This document shows positions 55,921 through 64,000 of a DNA stretch of 64,000 nt, in pieces. The stretch's first letter is position 1. Every line of letters starts with the position of its first letter. The stretch covers positions 682,001 through 746,000 of the forward strand of contig JAWKIJ010000001.1 in NCBI GenBank assembly GCA_041394325.1. The letters run 5' to 3'. The stretch is from JAWKIJ01 sp041394325 (GTDB lineage Bacteria; Actinomycetota; Acidimicrobiia; Acidimicrobiales; Microtrichaceae). The notes beneath the pieces are model-generated. The model saw nothing but the letters and a program-made list of their open reading frames with translations. It did not search any database and was not told where the DNA came from. The position numbers and the translations under genes were made by a program.

Positions 55921-57503
55921 GCGGGCCCATTCACTCCGGATCTCTTCATGGCGACCGGACCGGCGCGACCCCCGTCGTCGTGGAGACCGAAGCGGGGCGC
56001 CTCGCCGGAAGCCGCCTCCAGGGGGTCACCCGGTTCGCCGGGATCCCCTATGCCCGACCGCCCCTGGGGGACCTTCGCTTCCGGCCACCTCAACCGCCGG
56101 AGCCCTGGACGGGCGTGCGACCGGCCGAGCACTTCGCGCCCACCGCGCCCCAGAACCCTTCGATGATGGACATGCTCTTCGGCGGCGTGGCCGAGCCGTG
56201 GGACGAGGACTGCCTGTACCTCAACGTGTGGACACCCGACGTCGCCCCCACCTCCCCGTTGCCGGTGATGGTGTGGATCCACGGCGGAGGGTTCGAGATC
56301 GGCTCGGGTTCGTCACCCCTGTACGACGGCACCCGCTTCACCGCCAACGAGGTCGTGCTCGTCACCTGCAACTACCGGCTCGGCGCGCTCGGGTTCCTGG
56401 AGTTGGGCGACCTCGACCCGGGCTACCGGGGCTCGGGCAACTGCGGGTTGATGGATCAGGAGGCGGCACTCCGTTGGGTGCGGCACAACATCGCCGCCTT
56501 CGGGGGTGATCCGCGGAAGGTCACGGTCTTCGGCCAGTCGGCCGGGTCGATGAGCATCGCCGCACACCTGGCCTCGGGCCGCGGCAAGGCTCTGTTCGAC
56601 CAGGCGATCACCCAGTCCGGTGCCGCCAACGCGGCCCGCTCGATCGACGCTGCGGAGATCGACCGCCGCGAGTTCTTCGACGAAGGAGGGTGGTCGAGCG
56701 TCGCGGATGTCGTGGCGGCCCCGGTCGACGCGCTGTTGGCGGCGCACGGTGTCATGGCCGGTGCCCGCGTCGCCGATCCCGAGGCATTCGTGCGCAAGTC
56801 CGGAACCCCGATCGGCTTCCTCTCCTTCCGTCCCGTCGCCGACGGGATCTACCTGCCGGTCGATCCCTTGGAGGCCATCGCATCGGGCAGCGCTGCGGGC
56901 ATACCGATCGTGGCGGGTACGACGCTGGAGGAATGGCGCCTCTTCGCGATGATGACGCCACCCGCCGCCGACACCACCGCGTTGGAGCGACGCGTCGCCA
57001 CGCTCGTCGCCGATCCCGACACGGCCCTCGACGCCTATCGCCACCAGATGCCCGAGGCCACCTTCTCCGACATCGAGTCCGCCATCCTCACCGACATGGT
57101 GTTCCGGGCACCGATCTCCGCGATGGTGGACGCTCAGCGCCCTCACGCTCCGTCGTACCAGTATCGGTGGGACTGGCGGAGCCCGGCGTTCGGAGGTCTC
57201 ATCGGCGCGGCGCACGCGGTCGAGCTTCCCTTCGTCTTCGACGTGCTGCACGATCGACGCCTCGAGGTCTTCGTCGGCCCCGACGCTCCGGCCTCCCTGG
57301 CCCGGTCGATCAACCAGGCCTGGAGTCACTTCGCGATCGAAGGCGCCCCGCGGGCCCCGGGCCTTCCGGATTGGCCCGACGTCTCCGGATCCGTCAGGCC
57401 GGTGGCGGTGTTCGACGACGAGCCACGGCTCGACGAGGACCCCCAACACGAGACCCTCGACTTCTGGCGCTCGCCCGGTGCCACGGCACCGATTGCCGGG
57501 TAG
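55917..57503 (+). CDS. Type-B carboxylesterase
   Basis: Alpha/beta-hydrolase of 528 residues. GIPYARPPLGDLRFRPPQ and EDCLYLNVWTPD are the N-terminal type-B signatures; WIHGGGFEIGSGS is the oxyanion loop, VFGQSAGSMSIA the nucleophile elbow, and AAHAVELPFVF carries the catalytic His. No signal peptide is seen, so it is probably cytoplasmic. The ATG at 55917 overlaps the DtxR stop (ATGA), an unusual coupling of a metal regulator to an esterase. It converges with the helicase gene, with only 37 nt between stops. Confidence 0.9.
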   Translation: MSGPIHSGSLHGDRTGATPVVVETEAGRLAGSRLQGVTRFAGIPYARPPLGDLRFRPPQPPEPWTGVRPAEHFAPTAPQNPSMMDMLFGGVAEPWDEDCLYLNVWTPDVAPTSPLPVMVWIHGGGFEIGSGSSPLYDGTRFTANEVVLVTCNYRLGALGFLELGDLDPGYRGSGNCGLMDQEAALRWVRHNIAAFGGDPRKVTVFGQSAGSMSIAAHLASGRGKALFDQAITQSGAANAARSIDAAEIDRREFFDEGGWSSVADVVAAPVDALLAAHGVMAGARVADPEAFVRKSGTPIGFLSFRPVADGIYLPVDPLEAIASGSAAGIPIVAGTTLEEWRLFAMMTPPAADTTALERRVATLVADPDTALDAYRHQMPEATFSDIESAILTDMVFRAPISAMVDAQRPHAPSYQYRWDWRSPAFGGLIGAAHAVELPFVFDVLHDRRLEVFVGPDAPASLARSINQAWSHFAIEGAPRAPGLPDWPDVSGSVRPVAVFDDEPRLDEDPQHETLDFWRSPGATAPIAG

Positions 57504-57540
57504 TCGGGCGACCCGACACGGCGGCTGGAGGGTCCGCGTG

Positions 57541-59595
57541 TCAGAGCAACACGTCGGGCAACGGGCCGACGTGCAACAACGACAACCTCTTGGTTGCACG
57601 GGTGAGCGCGACGTAGAGCACCTGCGCGCCACGAAACTCCTCCTCCAGGATCGCGGCGGGTTCGACGACGATGCAGCTGTCGAGTTCGAGCCCCTTCACC
57701 AACGGTGCCGGAGCGATCGTGACCTGGTGGTCGAACCGTCCCTTGTGCGCCTGGCCGAACCCCACCCCACCGGTGCTCAACGCCTTCTCGACACGGTCGA
57801 CCCAGGTGGTGGGGCAGATCACCGCAACGCTCCCCGAGCCGACGGCCGACGTCTCGCGTCGCACCGCATCGCACAACGCTGCGTCGAAGTCGCCCGACGC
57901 GACGTCGTCGACGACCGGCTCGTCCGCCTGCTCACGAATCGAGCGGGGTGGATGTAGGCCCGGTGCCGCGATCCTCAACACCTTCGCCGCCAACGCCATC
58001 GCCGGAGCGGGCACCCGGTACCCGGTCACCAGTTCGGTGAAGGTCGGCTCACGACGGCGCGGCAGGTTCGCCAGCACCGACTCCCAGCTCTCGTGCGCCG
58101 ACGCGGATGTGGCCTGCGCGATGTCGCCGACGATGGTGAACGACCCGTTGAGGGATCGGCGGTCGAGGAGACGGAGATCCATCGCGGAGAGGTCCTGAGC
58201 CTCGTCGATGAGGATGTGCCCGTAGGTGCGCACCGTGTCGGTGTCCATCCGTCGTGGCCGCGGCCCCAACAACTCCAGTGCCTCGTCCAACAACGGGGCA
58301 TCCTGGTGCGACCAGACGATGCTCCCGGGATCCGCGACCCGCTCCCGGTGCAACAACGCCAACTCGTCGTCGTCGAACCACTTCGAACCCGCGAGGCGCG
58401 TCAGCGCCGGCGACCCGAACAGATCGTTGAGCAACTCGGCGGGCGTCAGCAGTGGCCAGACCCTGGCGATCACCTCGCGTGTCTCGGGGAGCGAACGGAT
58501 ACGGCGCCGTAGCGCGTCGACGTCCATCGGCTCGCGCATCTTCGCCGCGACCGTCCGGTACAGCGCTTCGACGAAGTGGCGGTGACCGGCGTTGTGGCTC
58601 CGCGAGCGACGACGCGCCGCGGCGATCAACTCGACGCTGTCGGCCGGCGTGACCCGCAACAACTCCACCCCGAGCGGGATGGCGACCGTCTCGCGCAAGG
58701 GGCGCTGCCGGTCCCTGACCGCCTTGGCGAGCAGATCACACATGCGGAGTTGACCCTTGATCCTCGCGACCTCCGGAGGATCGTTGTGGGTCGCCCGGAT
58801 ATGGGGAACCAGGTCGGCGATCACCGCGATCTCGACGCCGGCCTCCCCCAACGAAGGCAGCACCTGCTCGATGTAGCTGAGGAACAACCGGTTCGGCCCG
58901 ATCACCAGCACACCCTGACCCTCCAGGGGAAACCGGTGCGTGTAGAGGAGGTATGCGGCACGATGCAACGCGACGACGGTCTTGCCCGTACCGGGACCGC
59001 CCTGGACGACGAGGATCCCCGGCATCGGAGCGCGGATGACCTCGTCCTGTTCCCCCTGGATCGTGGCCACGATGTCGCGCAGGTGCCCGGTGCGCGAATG
59101 CTCCAACGCGGCGATGAGCGCGCCCTCACCGCTGACTCCCCCGACGTCGAGGCGCTCCCGAGCCGTCCCGAAGAGCTCGTCGTCGATCCCCCGCAGTGTC
59201 CGGCCCGACGTCGTGAAATGACGTCGACGGACCAAGCCGTACGGTTCACCACCGGTCGCCCGATAGAACGGCTCGGCGACGGGTGCCCGCCAGTCGACGA
59301 CCACCGTGTCGGCCTTCTCGTCGGAGACGGCGGCACGTCCGATGTAGTAGCGCTCACCGCCCTCGAGGTCGATGCGCCCGAAACACAACGACTGGTCGCC
59401 GAGATCGGTCTGAGCGAGCCGCTGTTCGGCGCGCTCGACCATGGTGTCGCGCTCGTACCGGGCCTGAGCGGTGCCACCCGGACCGATCCGCACGTCGTCG
59501 CGTATCCGTCGCGCCAGTTCGCGGGTGCGCTCGAGGCATGCATAGGCGTGATCGATGTAGCGCTGCTCGGCGTCGATCTCGTGGTTCGCGGACAT
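57541..59595 (-). CDS. helD: HelD-type UvrD-like helicase, RNA polymerase recycling factor
   Basis: Superfamily-1 ATPase of 684 residues. The N-terminal helical arm (YIDHAYACLERTRELARRI) is followed by VVDWRAPVAEPFYRATGGEP, the HelD signature, Walker A GGPGTGKT (Lys205) and Walker B HILIDEAQDLSAMDLRLL; the C-terminal part includes VYVALTRATKRLSLL-like motif (LYVALTRATKRLSLL). This is the actinobacterial class II type that displaces stalled RNA polymerase and can protect it from rifamycins. The start at 59595 follows the long upstream shadow frame. A TTGAAA-N16-TAGGGT promoter lies upstream. Confidence 0.87.
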   Translation of the reverse strand: MSANHEIDAEQRYIDHAYACLERTRELARRIRDDVRIGPGGTAQARYERDTMVERAEQRLAQTDLGDQSLCFGRIDLEGGERYYIGRAAVSDEKADTVVVDWRAPVAEPFYRATGGEPYGLVRRRHFTTSGRTLRGIDDELFGTARERLDVGGVSGEGALIAALEHSRTGHLRDIVATIQGEQDEVIRAPMPGILVVQGGPGTGKTVVALHRAAYLLYTHRFPLEGQGVLVIGPNRLFLSYIEQVLPSLGEAGVEIAVIADLVPHIRATHNDPPEVARIKGQLRMCDLLAKAVRDRQRPLRETVAIPLGVELLRVTPADSVELIAAARRRSRSHNAGHRHFVEALYRTVAAKMREPMDVDALRRRIRSLPETREVIARVWPLLTPAELLNDLFGSPALTRLAGSKWFDDDELALLHRERVADPGSIVWSHQDAPLLDEALELLGPRPRRMDTDTVRTYGHILIDEAQDLSAMDLRLLDRRSLNGSFTIVGDIAQATSASAHESWESVLANLPRRREPTFTELVTGYRVPAPAMALAAKVLRIAAPGLHPPRSIREQADEPVVDDVASGDFDAALCDAVRRETSAVGSGSVAVICPTTWVDRVEKALSTGGVGFGQAHKGRFDHQVTIAPAPLVKGLELDSCIVVEPAAILEEEFRGAQVLYVALTRATKRLSLLHVGPLPDVLL

Positions 59596-59663
59596 GCGAT
59601 GGGTCTCCGGCGCCGGTGTCGGGACGCCTCGGGCGGAGCGACGGCTCCCGACGGGGGAATGCC

Positions 59664-59708
59664 ACCCTAGTGAACGCCGTGCCGATTTCAACCGGGCCGA
59701 GGCCCGGT
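59664..59708 (-). promoter_or_regulatory. helD promoter and adjacent 18-bp palindrome in the divergent helD/hemE region
   Basis: On the minus strand TTGAAA (59686-59691), 16 bp and TAGGGT (59664-59669) form a promoter, leaving a leader of about 60 nt. ACCGGGCC-GA-GGCCCGGT (59691-59708) is a perfect palindrome touching the -35 and lying between it and the hemE -10 (TAGCTT, 59741-59746, 8 nt before the ATG). One regulator could control both genes. Confidence 0.55.
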
Positions 59709-59754
59709 CGCCCGAACCATGCCCGGGGTCGACGGCTCGGTAGCTTGGCAGCCG

Positions 59755-60846
59755 ATGTCGACACCTCGCGCCCCCATACCCGCGTCGAACGACGCACACG
59801 AGGAGTCGCCGTTCCTGGCCGCCTGTCGGTCGCTGCCGCACGGGCGGATTCCGGTGTGGTTCATGCGTCAGGCCGGTCGCTCACTCCCGGAGTACCGGCG
59901 GATTAGGGGCGAGGGCTCGATCCTCGAAGCCATCGCCCAACCCGACCTCGCAACCGAGATCACCCTCCAGCCGGTTCGCCGATACGGCACCGACGCGGCG
60001 ATCCTGTACAGCGACATCATGACGCCGGTCCACGCGGTCGGCTTCGGCGTCGAAATCGAACCGGGTGTCGGGCCGGTGATCGAGTCGCCGTTTCGTTCGT
60101 CGTCCGACCTGGACCGGCTCCGCCCGCTCGAGCCCGACGTGGACACGCCGTACGTCGTCGAGACCGTCGCCAACCTGGTCGACGAGCTGAACGTCCCGCT
60201 CATCGGGTTCGCGGGTGCGCCGTACACGGTGGCGAGCTACCTCGTCGAAGGCCGGCCCTCGCGCACCTACACCCGGGTGAAGTCGTTGATGCTCGACGAC
60301 GAGCCGCTGTGGCATGCACTCCTGGAGCGCCTGTCCGACCTCGCGATCGTTTCGCTGCGCAGCCAGGTCTCCAACGGTGCCGCCGCGGTGCAACTCTTCG
60401 ATTCGTGGGCGGGCTCGCTCTCCCCGACCCACTACACGAGGTACGTCCGTCCGCACAGCGAGCGGATCCTCGAAGCGGTGGCGGAGATGGGGGTTCCGAG
60501 CATCCACTTCGGCGTGAACACCGCCGAACTCCTCGACCAGATCGGCCAGGCGGGCGCCGACGTCGTCGGGGTCGACTGGCGCACTCCACTCGACCGGGCA
60601 CGCGCCCGGGTGCCGGCCCGGTGCGCATTGCAGGGCAACCTCGATCCCGCGGTCGTGGTCGCGGGATGGGGCGCGACCAGGACGGCCGCGACCGAGGTAC
60701 TGGCGGCCAATGCGGGACATCCCGGCCACATCTTCAACCTCGGGCACGGTGTGCTGCCCGAGACCGATCCCGCTGTGTTGACCATGCTGGTCGAATGGCT
60801 TCACGAACAACGCGTCGACGAAGCGCCGACGGCCGCCTCGTCGTGA
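59755..60846 (+). CDS. hemE: Uroporphyrinogen decarboxylase
   Basis: Haem pathway enzyme of 363 residues converting uroporphyrinogen III to coproporphyrinogen III. PVWFMRQAGRSLPEYR and YSDIMTPVHAVGFGVEIE are the diagnostic blocks; the Asp in YSD and Arg/Tyr residues shape the porphyrinogen pocket, and HIFNLGHGVLPETDP closes the barrel. The ATG at 59755 follows TAGCTT by 8 nt; the ATG at 59719 upstream is rejected because the family N-terminus begins after it. First gene of a cluster with 4-nt overlaps. Confidence 0.94.
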   Translation: MSTPRAPIPASNDAHEESPFLAACRSLPHGRIPVWFMRQAGRSLPEYRRIRGEGSILEAIAQPDLATEITLQPVRRYGTDAAILYSDIMTPVHAVGFGVEIEPGVGPVIESPFRSSSDLDRLRPLEPDVDTPYVVETVANLVDELNVPLIGFAGAPYTVASYLVEGRPSRTYTRVKSLMLDDEPLWHALLERLSDLAIVSLRSQVSNGAAAVQLFDSWAGSLSPTHYTRYVRPHSERILEAVAEMGVPSIHFGVNTAELLDQIGQAGADVVGVDWRTPLDRARARVPARCALQGNLDPAVVVAGWGATRTAATEVLAANAGHPGHIFNLGHGVLPETDPAVLTMLVEWLHEQRVDEAPTAASS

Positions 60847-61801
60847 CCGCGCCCGGCAACCCGAACACCCCCCGGCGGGCAGGGCGCGTCGGCGTGGTCG
60901 TCATGTCCTACGGCACACCGTCGGGTCCCGACGACGTAGACCGCTACTACACCGACATCCGCGGGGGGCGGACCCCCGATGCCTCACGGCTCGCCGAGCT
61001 CCGGGCGCGATATGAGGCCATCGGCGGCACTTCGACCATGGCCGAACGGACGGCCGCCCAGGTCGCGGCGATCGCGCGGAACCTGCAGGTGCAACACCCC
61101 GATGGACCGGAGTTCGTGGTGCGATCCGGGTTCCGGCACTCGCCGCCGTTCATCGAGGATGCGATGCGCCTCGTCACCGACGGCGACGCCGAGACCGACC
61201 ATGTGGTCGGGATCGTGCTGACACCGCACTACTCGCGTCGGTTGGCGAGTACCACCGGCGCGCCGCCGAGGCGGCCGATTCGGCCCGCACGCGATATCGG
61301 CCGATCGACGAGTGGTTCGACCTGGAAGCCTTCGTCGACCACCAGGCCGCCGCAGTCCGTGCATCGCTCGCCACCATGGCCGGCCGGACCAAGGTGATCT
61401 TCACCGCGCATTCGCTTCCGGAGCGTCTCCTGGTGGAGGACCCCTATCCGGTGCAACTCGCGGAGGGGGCGTCGCGGATCGCCCGACGTGCGGGTCTCGA
61501 TGCCTGGACGGATTGGGGTCTTGCCTGGCAGAGCGCCGCGAGGACCGGCGAGCCGTGGCGTGGACCCGACCTCCTCACGGTGATCGACGACCTCGCGGAC
61601 ACCGGCCGAGCGGATGGCCTCGTGGTCGCCCCTCACGGGTTCACGTGCGACCACCTCGAGGTGTTGTACGACCTCGATCGGCTCGCCGCCCGGCGCGCCC
61701 GGGACCGCGGGTTGGCGTTCGCGCGGGCCGCGGTCGTCAACGACGATCCGACGGTGATGGCGGCGCTCGCGGGCAGGATCGCCGCTGCCGCGGTCCCGTG
61801 A
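60843..61801 (+). CDS. cpfC: Coproporphyrin III ferrochelatase (HemH), one frameshift
   Basis: Iron-inserting enzyme, about 319 residues after repair. VGVVVMSYGTPSGPDDVDRY opens the protein; YEAIGGTSTMAERTAAQV and IGIVLTPHYSRR-type motifs (VGIVLTPHYS) are followed after the break by TKVIFTAHSLPERLL, with the catalytic His, and LVVAPHGFTCDHLEVLYDLD. The frame shifts near 61245; both halves are otherwise perfect. Start GTG overlaps the hemE stop (GTGA). In actinobacteria this protein inserts iron into coproporphyrin rather than protoporphyrin. Confidence 0.88.
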
Positions 61802-63185
61802 GGATCGTCGTGGTCGGCGGCGGGATCTCGGGGCTCGCCGCCGCGTGGGAGCTGGTGCGCCGTGGCCACGGGTGCGACGTCGAGATCGAGGTGTTCGAGT
61901 CGTCCACGCGGTTGGGTGGAAGGATCCGCACGTCCACGTTGGCCGGCGAGGTGCTCGACGAAGGAGCGGACGCGTTCCTCCTGCGCACACCAGACGCGGT
62001 TCGACTGTGTGAGGAGGTGGGGGTCGGGCCCTTGCGTTCACCCGCGGTTGCCGCAGCCCGCATCGCCTGGGGTGGAGAGATGCAGGCGATGCCGCCGGGC
62101 CTCGTGCTCGGCGTGCCCGCGCACCCCGACCGGCTGGTGCCGTCAGGCCTGTTGAGCCGGGAGGGAGTGTGCCGGGCCCGGACCGAACCGACTCTCCACG
62201 TCGGGCGCCTCGTCGGCGATGCGTCGATCGGATCGGTGGTCCGTGAGCGGTTCGGCGACGAGATCACCGAACGTCTCGTCGCACCCCTCGTCGAAGCCAT
62301 CAGCGCGAGCGACGTCGACGAGACGAGTATCGACGCCATCGCCCCCCAACTCGCGGCGGCCGCACGGGAACCCGGCCCGATGTCCGCCGCGCTGTCCGCT
62401 GCACTGTCGGCGACTCCGACGCCCTCGCGCTCGCCCGGATCCGCAACGATCCCCTCTCCACCGATCTTTGGAGCGCCCCTCGGCGGCATGGAGAGGCTCG
62501 TCGAGCGGCTCGTCGAGGGTTGGAGGCCCGTGGCGTGGCCTTCCGGACCGGCGTCACCGTCGACACGCTTCCCGCCGCCGACGGCGTGGTGCTCGCGACC
62601 CCTTCGTCGGTCACCGCTTCGCTGGTGGCCCGGCGCTGTCCCGCCGCCGCGGAGCGACTCGCGGCGATCGGGTACGCGTCGGTGGTGTTCGTCGCGCTCG
62701 CGTTCCGACGCGAGGACGTGACGGTCGATCCCGGTGCGAGCGGCGTTCTGGTACCCCGGGGCTCGGGACCACGCATCACCGCGGTGTCGTGGTCGTCCAA
62801 CAAGTGGGGCCATCGTCCCGACACTCCGTTCCTCGCGCGCGCCGCGCTCGGACACGTCGGCGACCCCGATGCGGTCGACCTCTCCGACGACCGGCTCCTC
62901 GACGCGACGCGCGCCGACCTGTCCAGCATCGCCGCCATCACCGCCGAACCCCTCGACGTGCGCATCTCGCGTTTCCGCGACGCGTTCCCCCAGTACCGCC
63001 CCGGCCACCTCGACCGGACCACCGAGATCGAGCGGGCACTCTCCGTCGACCTGCCCAATGTGGTGGTCTGCGGGATGGCACACCGGGGCGTGGGGATCCC
63101 GACGTGTGTCCGTGAGGCACGAACGGCGGCGTCCGAACTGTGGAGGCGGCTCACGACCGATCGCGGCCCCGGAGCCGCGGCATGA
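61798..63185 (+). CDS. cgoX: Coproporphyrinogen III oxidase (CgoX/HemY), one frameshift
   Basis: FAD enzyme of about 462 residues oxidising coproporphyrinogen III. IVVVGGGISGLAAAWELVRR is the N-terminal FAD motif, FESSTRLGGRIRTS the next block, and VVVCGMAHRGVGIPTCV near the C-terminus is the closing FAD contact. The frame breaks near 62517, where GAGGGTTGG needs one more G to give EGLEARGVAF. The GTG start overlaps the ferrochelatase stop (GTGA). With CpfC this implies the coproporphyrin-dependent route; the HemQ/ChdC step is not in the window. Confidence 0.87.
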
Positions 63186-64000
63186 ACCCGGTCGACTCCG
63201 TCACCGGCACTGTGACCGCCAACAGCGCCCCCGGCCGGGGGACGCTGTTGGCGATGTCGGTCCCCGACGCGCCGACCCGCCGATCGACTCGCGCGTTGCT
63301 GGCGCTGGTCGCGGGTCTGCTGATCTGCGCGGCCATGCCACCGTGGGGCTGGTGGCCTCTCGCCTGGATCGGTACGGCTGTGTGGGCGTGGCTCCTCCAC
63401 GGGCGCGGTTGGAAGGGGCGCCTGCTGACCGGCGTGCTCGTCGGCGAGACGTGGTATCTCCCGTCCACGCTCTGGATGGTCAAGTTCTCCCCTGTCGGCT
63501 GGCCGGTCGGCGTGGCGATCTGGTTTCCGCTGGTGCTCGGCCTGGTGTCGGCGGCGACCCACCCACGGCGGACCGCACTGACGCTGCCGGCCGCGGTGGT
63601 CCTCGGTGAGTGGTTCCGATGGCACGCCCCGTTCGGAGGGGTACCGCTGTCGATGCTCGCGTTCACGCAAGCCCGGGGTCCCCTGCTCGAGGTCGCGCGT
63701 ACCCTCGGCACGCTGGCCGTGTCGGGAGCGGTCGCCGCCGCCGGATGCGCGCTGTTCGCGATGGCTCGTCGGCCGAGTCGGACTCGCGGTGTCATCGGCG
63801 CGGTCGCGCTCGTGGCGGTGACGCTACTGAGCTCGTGGGCTCCGAACGGTCGGGCCGTGCGGAGCATCGAGGTCGCGGCCATCCAAGGGGGCGGGCCTCA
63901 GCAGACTCGATCGGCGAACACCGACTACCGCGTCGTGCTGGGCCGTCACATCGACCAGGCCGACCGTATCGGGAGGCCGGTCGACCTCGTCGTGATGCCG
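63182..64000 (+). CDS. lnt: Apolipoprotein N-acyltransferase, 3' end cut by window edge
   Basis: Membrane enzyme adding the third acyl chain to lipoproteins; 273 codons are visible with no stop. An N-terminal cytoplasmic segment (about 35 residues) precedes six or so hydrophobic helices, including LLALVAGLLICAAMPPWGWW and LLEVARTLGTLAVSGAVAAA with GEWFRWHAPFGGVPLSMLAF between, the usual Lnt arrangement. The nitrilase-like domain begins around IEVAAIQGGGPQQTRS, and the catalytic Glu would lie just beyond the edge (VVMP...). The ATG overlaps the cgoX stop (ATGA), so it is translationally coupled to the haem genes. Confidence 0.85.
   Translation, partial: MNPVDSVTGTVTANSAPGRGTLLAMSVPDAPTRRSTRALLALVAGLLICAAMPPWGWWPLAWIGTAVWAWLLHGRGWKGRLLTGVLVGETWYLPSTLWMVKFSPVGWPVGVAIWFPLVLGLVSAATHPRRTALTLPAAVVLGEWFRWHAPFGGVPLSMLAFTQARGPLLEVARTLGTLAVSGAVAAAGCALFAMARRPSRTRGVIGAVALVAVTLLSSWAPNGRAVRSIEVAAIQGGGPQQTRSANTDYRVVLGRHIDQADRIGRPVDLVVMP

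Noticed and set aside
59719..59754. Upstream ATG start for hemE
   Set aside because: It lies before the TAGCTT box that is correctly spaced from the ATG at 59755, where the family N-terminus begins.

Overview
The window is high-GC, gene-dense bacterial chromosome with no mobile elements, no CRISPR array and no obvious foreign island. An actinobacterium is the best fit, plausibly of class Acidimicrobiia (inference). Reasons: an F420-type luciferase-like oxidoreductase, a HspR/HAIR heat-shock circuit, an EtfD-type Fe-S membrane oxidoreductase, an actinobacterial-style ParC/ParE pair, a DtxR-family regulator, Lhr helicase, class-II HelD, and many apparently leaderless genes with a TANNNT -10 box 6-9 nt before the start codon.

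Layout. 1-6.8 kb: truncated membrane acyltransferase, glutathione peroxidase-like enzyme, acyl-CoA dehydrogenase, site-2-type protease, hemolysin-III-like protein, DUF4184 membrane protein, NIPSNAP-like protein. 6.9-8.8 kb: enoyl-CoA hydratase plus F420-type oxidoreductase behind a KstR-like palindrome. 8.8-13.5 kb: topoisomerase IV (parC, parE). 13.6-18 kb: lhgO, a phasin-like small protein, 1-Cys peroxiredoxin and a membrane glycosyltransferase. 18.3-21.8 kb: etfD (interrupted by an in-frame TAA), a degenerate receiver protein, dcd. 21.9 kb: tRNA-Gly(CCC). 22.2-30.6 kb: lipoproteins, an AhpD-like protein with a GMC oxidoreductase, an ECF sigma/anti-sigma pair, and a GT39-like glycosyltransferase. 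30.9-37.3 kb: ethylmalonyl-CoA mutase, secreted peptidase-like hydrolase, degenerate GGDEF protein, DinB-like protein, metallophosphoesterase. 37.4-44.3 kb: complete chaperone block dnaK-grpE-dnaJ-hspR plus clpB, with two HAIR-like operators. 44.4-50.4 kb: gpmA, a MacB-type ABC exporter, SnoaL-like protein, lipoprotein. 50.5-59.6 kb: lhr, DtxR-type regulator coupled to a carboxylesterase, HelD. 59.7-64 kb: haem operon hemE-cpfC-cgoX running into lnt.

Functional themes are acyl-CoA and redox metabolism (acyl-CoA dehydrogenase, hydratase, EtfD, ethylmalonyl-CoA mutase, LhgO), protein quality control (HspR regulon) and haem synthesis by the coproporphyrin route.

Caution. From about 35 kb onward many conserved genes are split by small indels (dnaJ, clpB, lhr, cpfC, cgoX, an ABC permease and others), several of them clearly in homopolymers or GC repeats, and there is a 17-nt G tract. 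This pattern looks more like an uncorrected draft assembly than real gene decay. Such genes are annotated as single reading units with the break positions stated.
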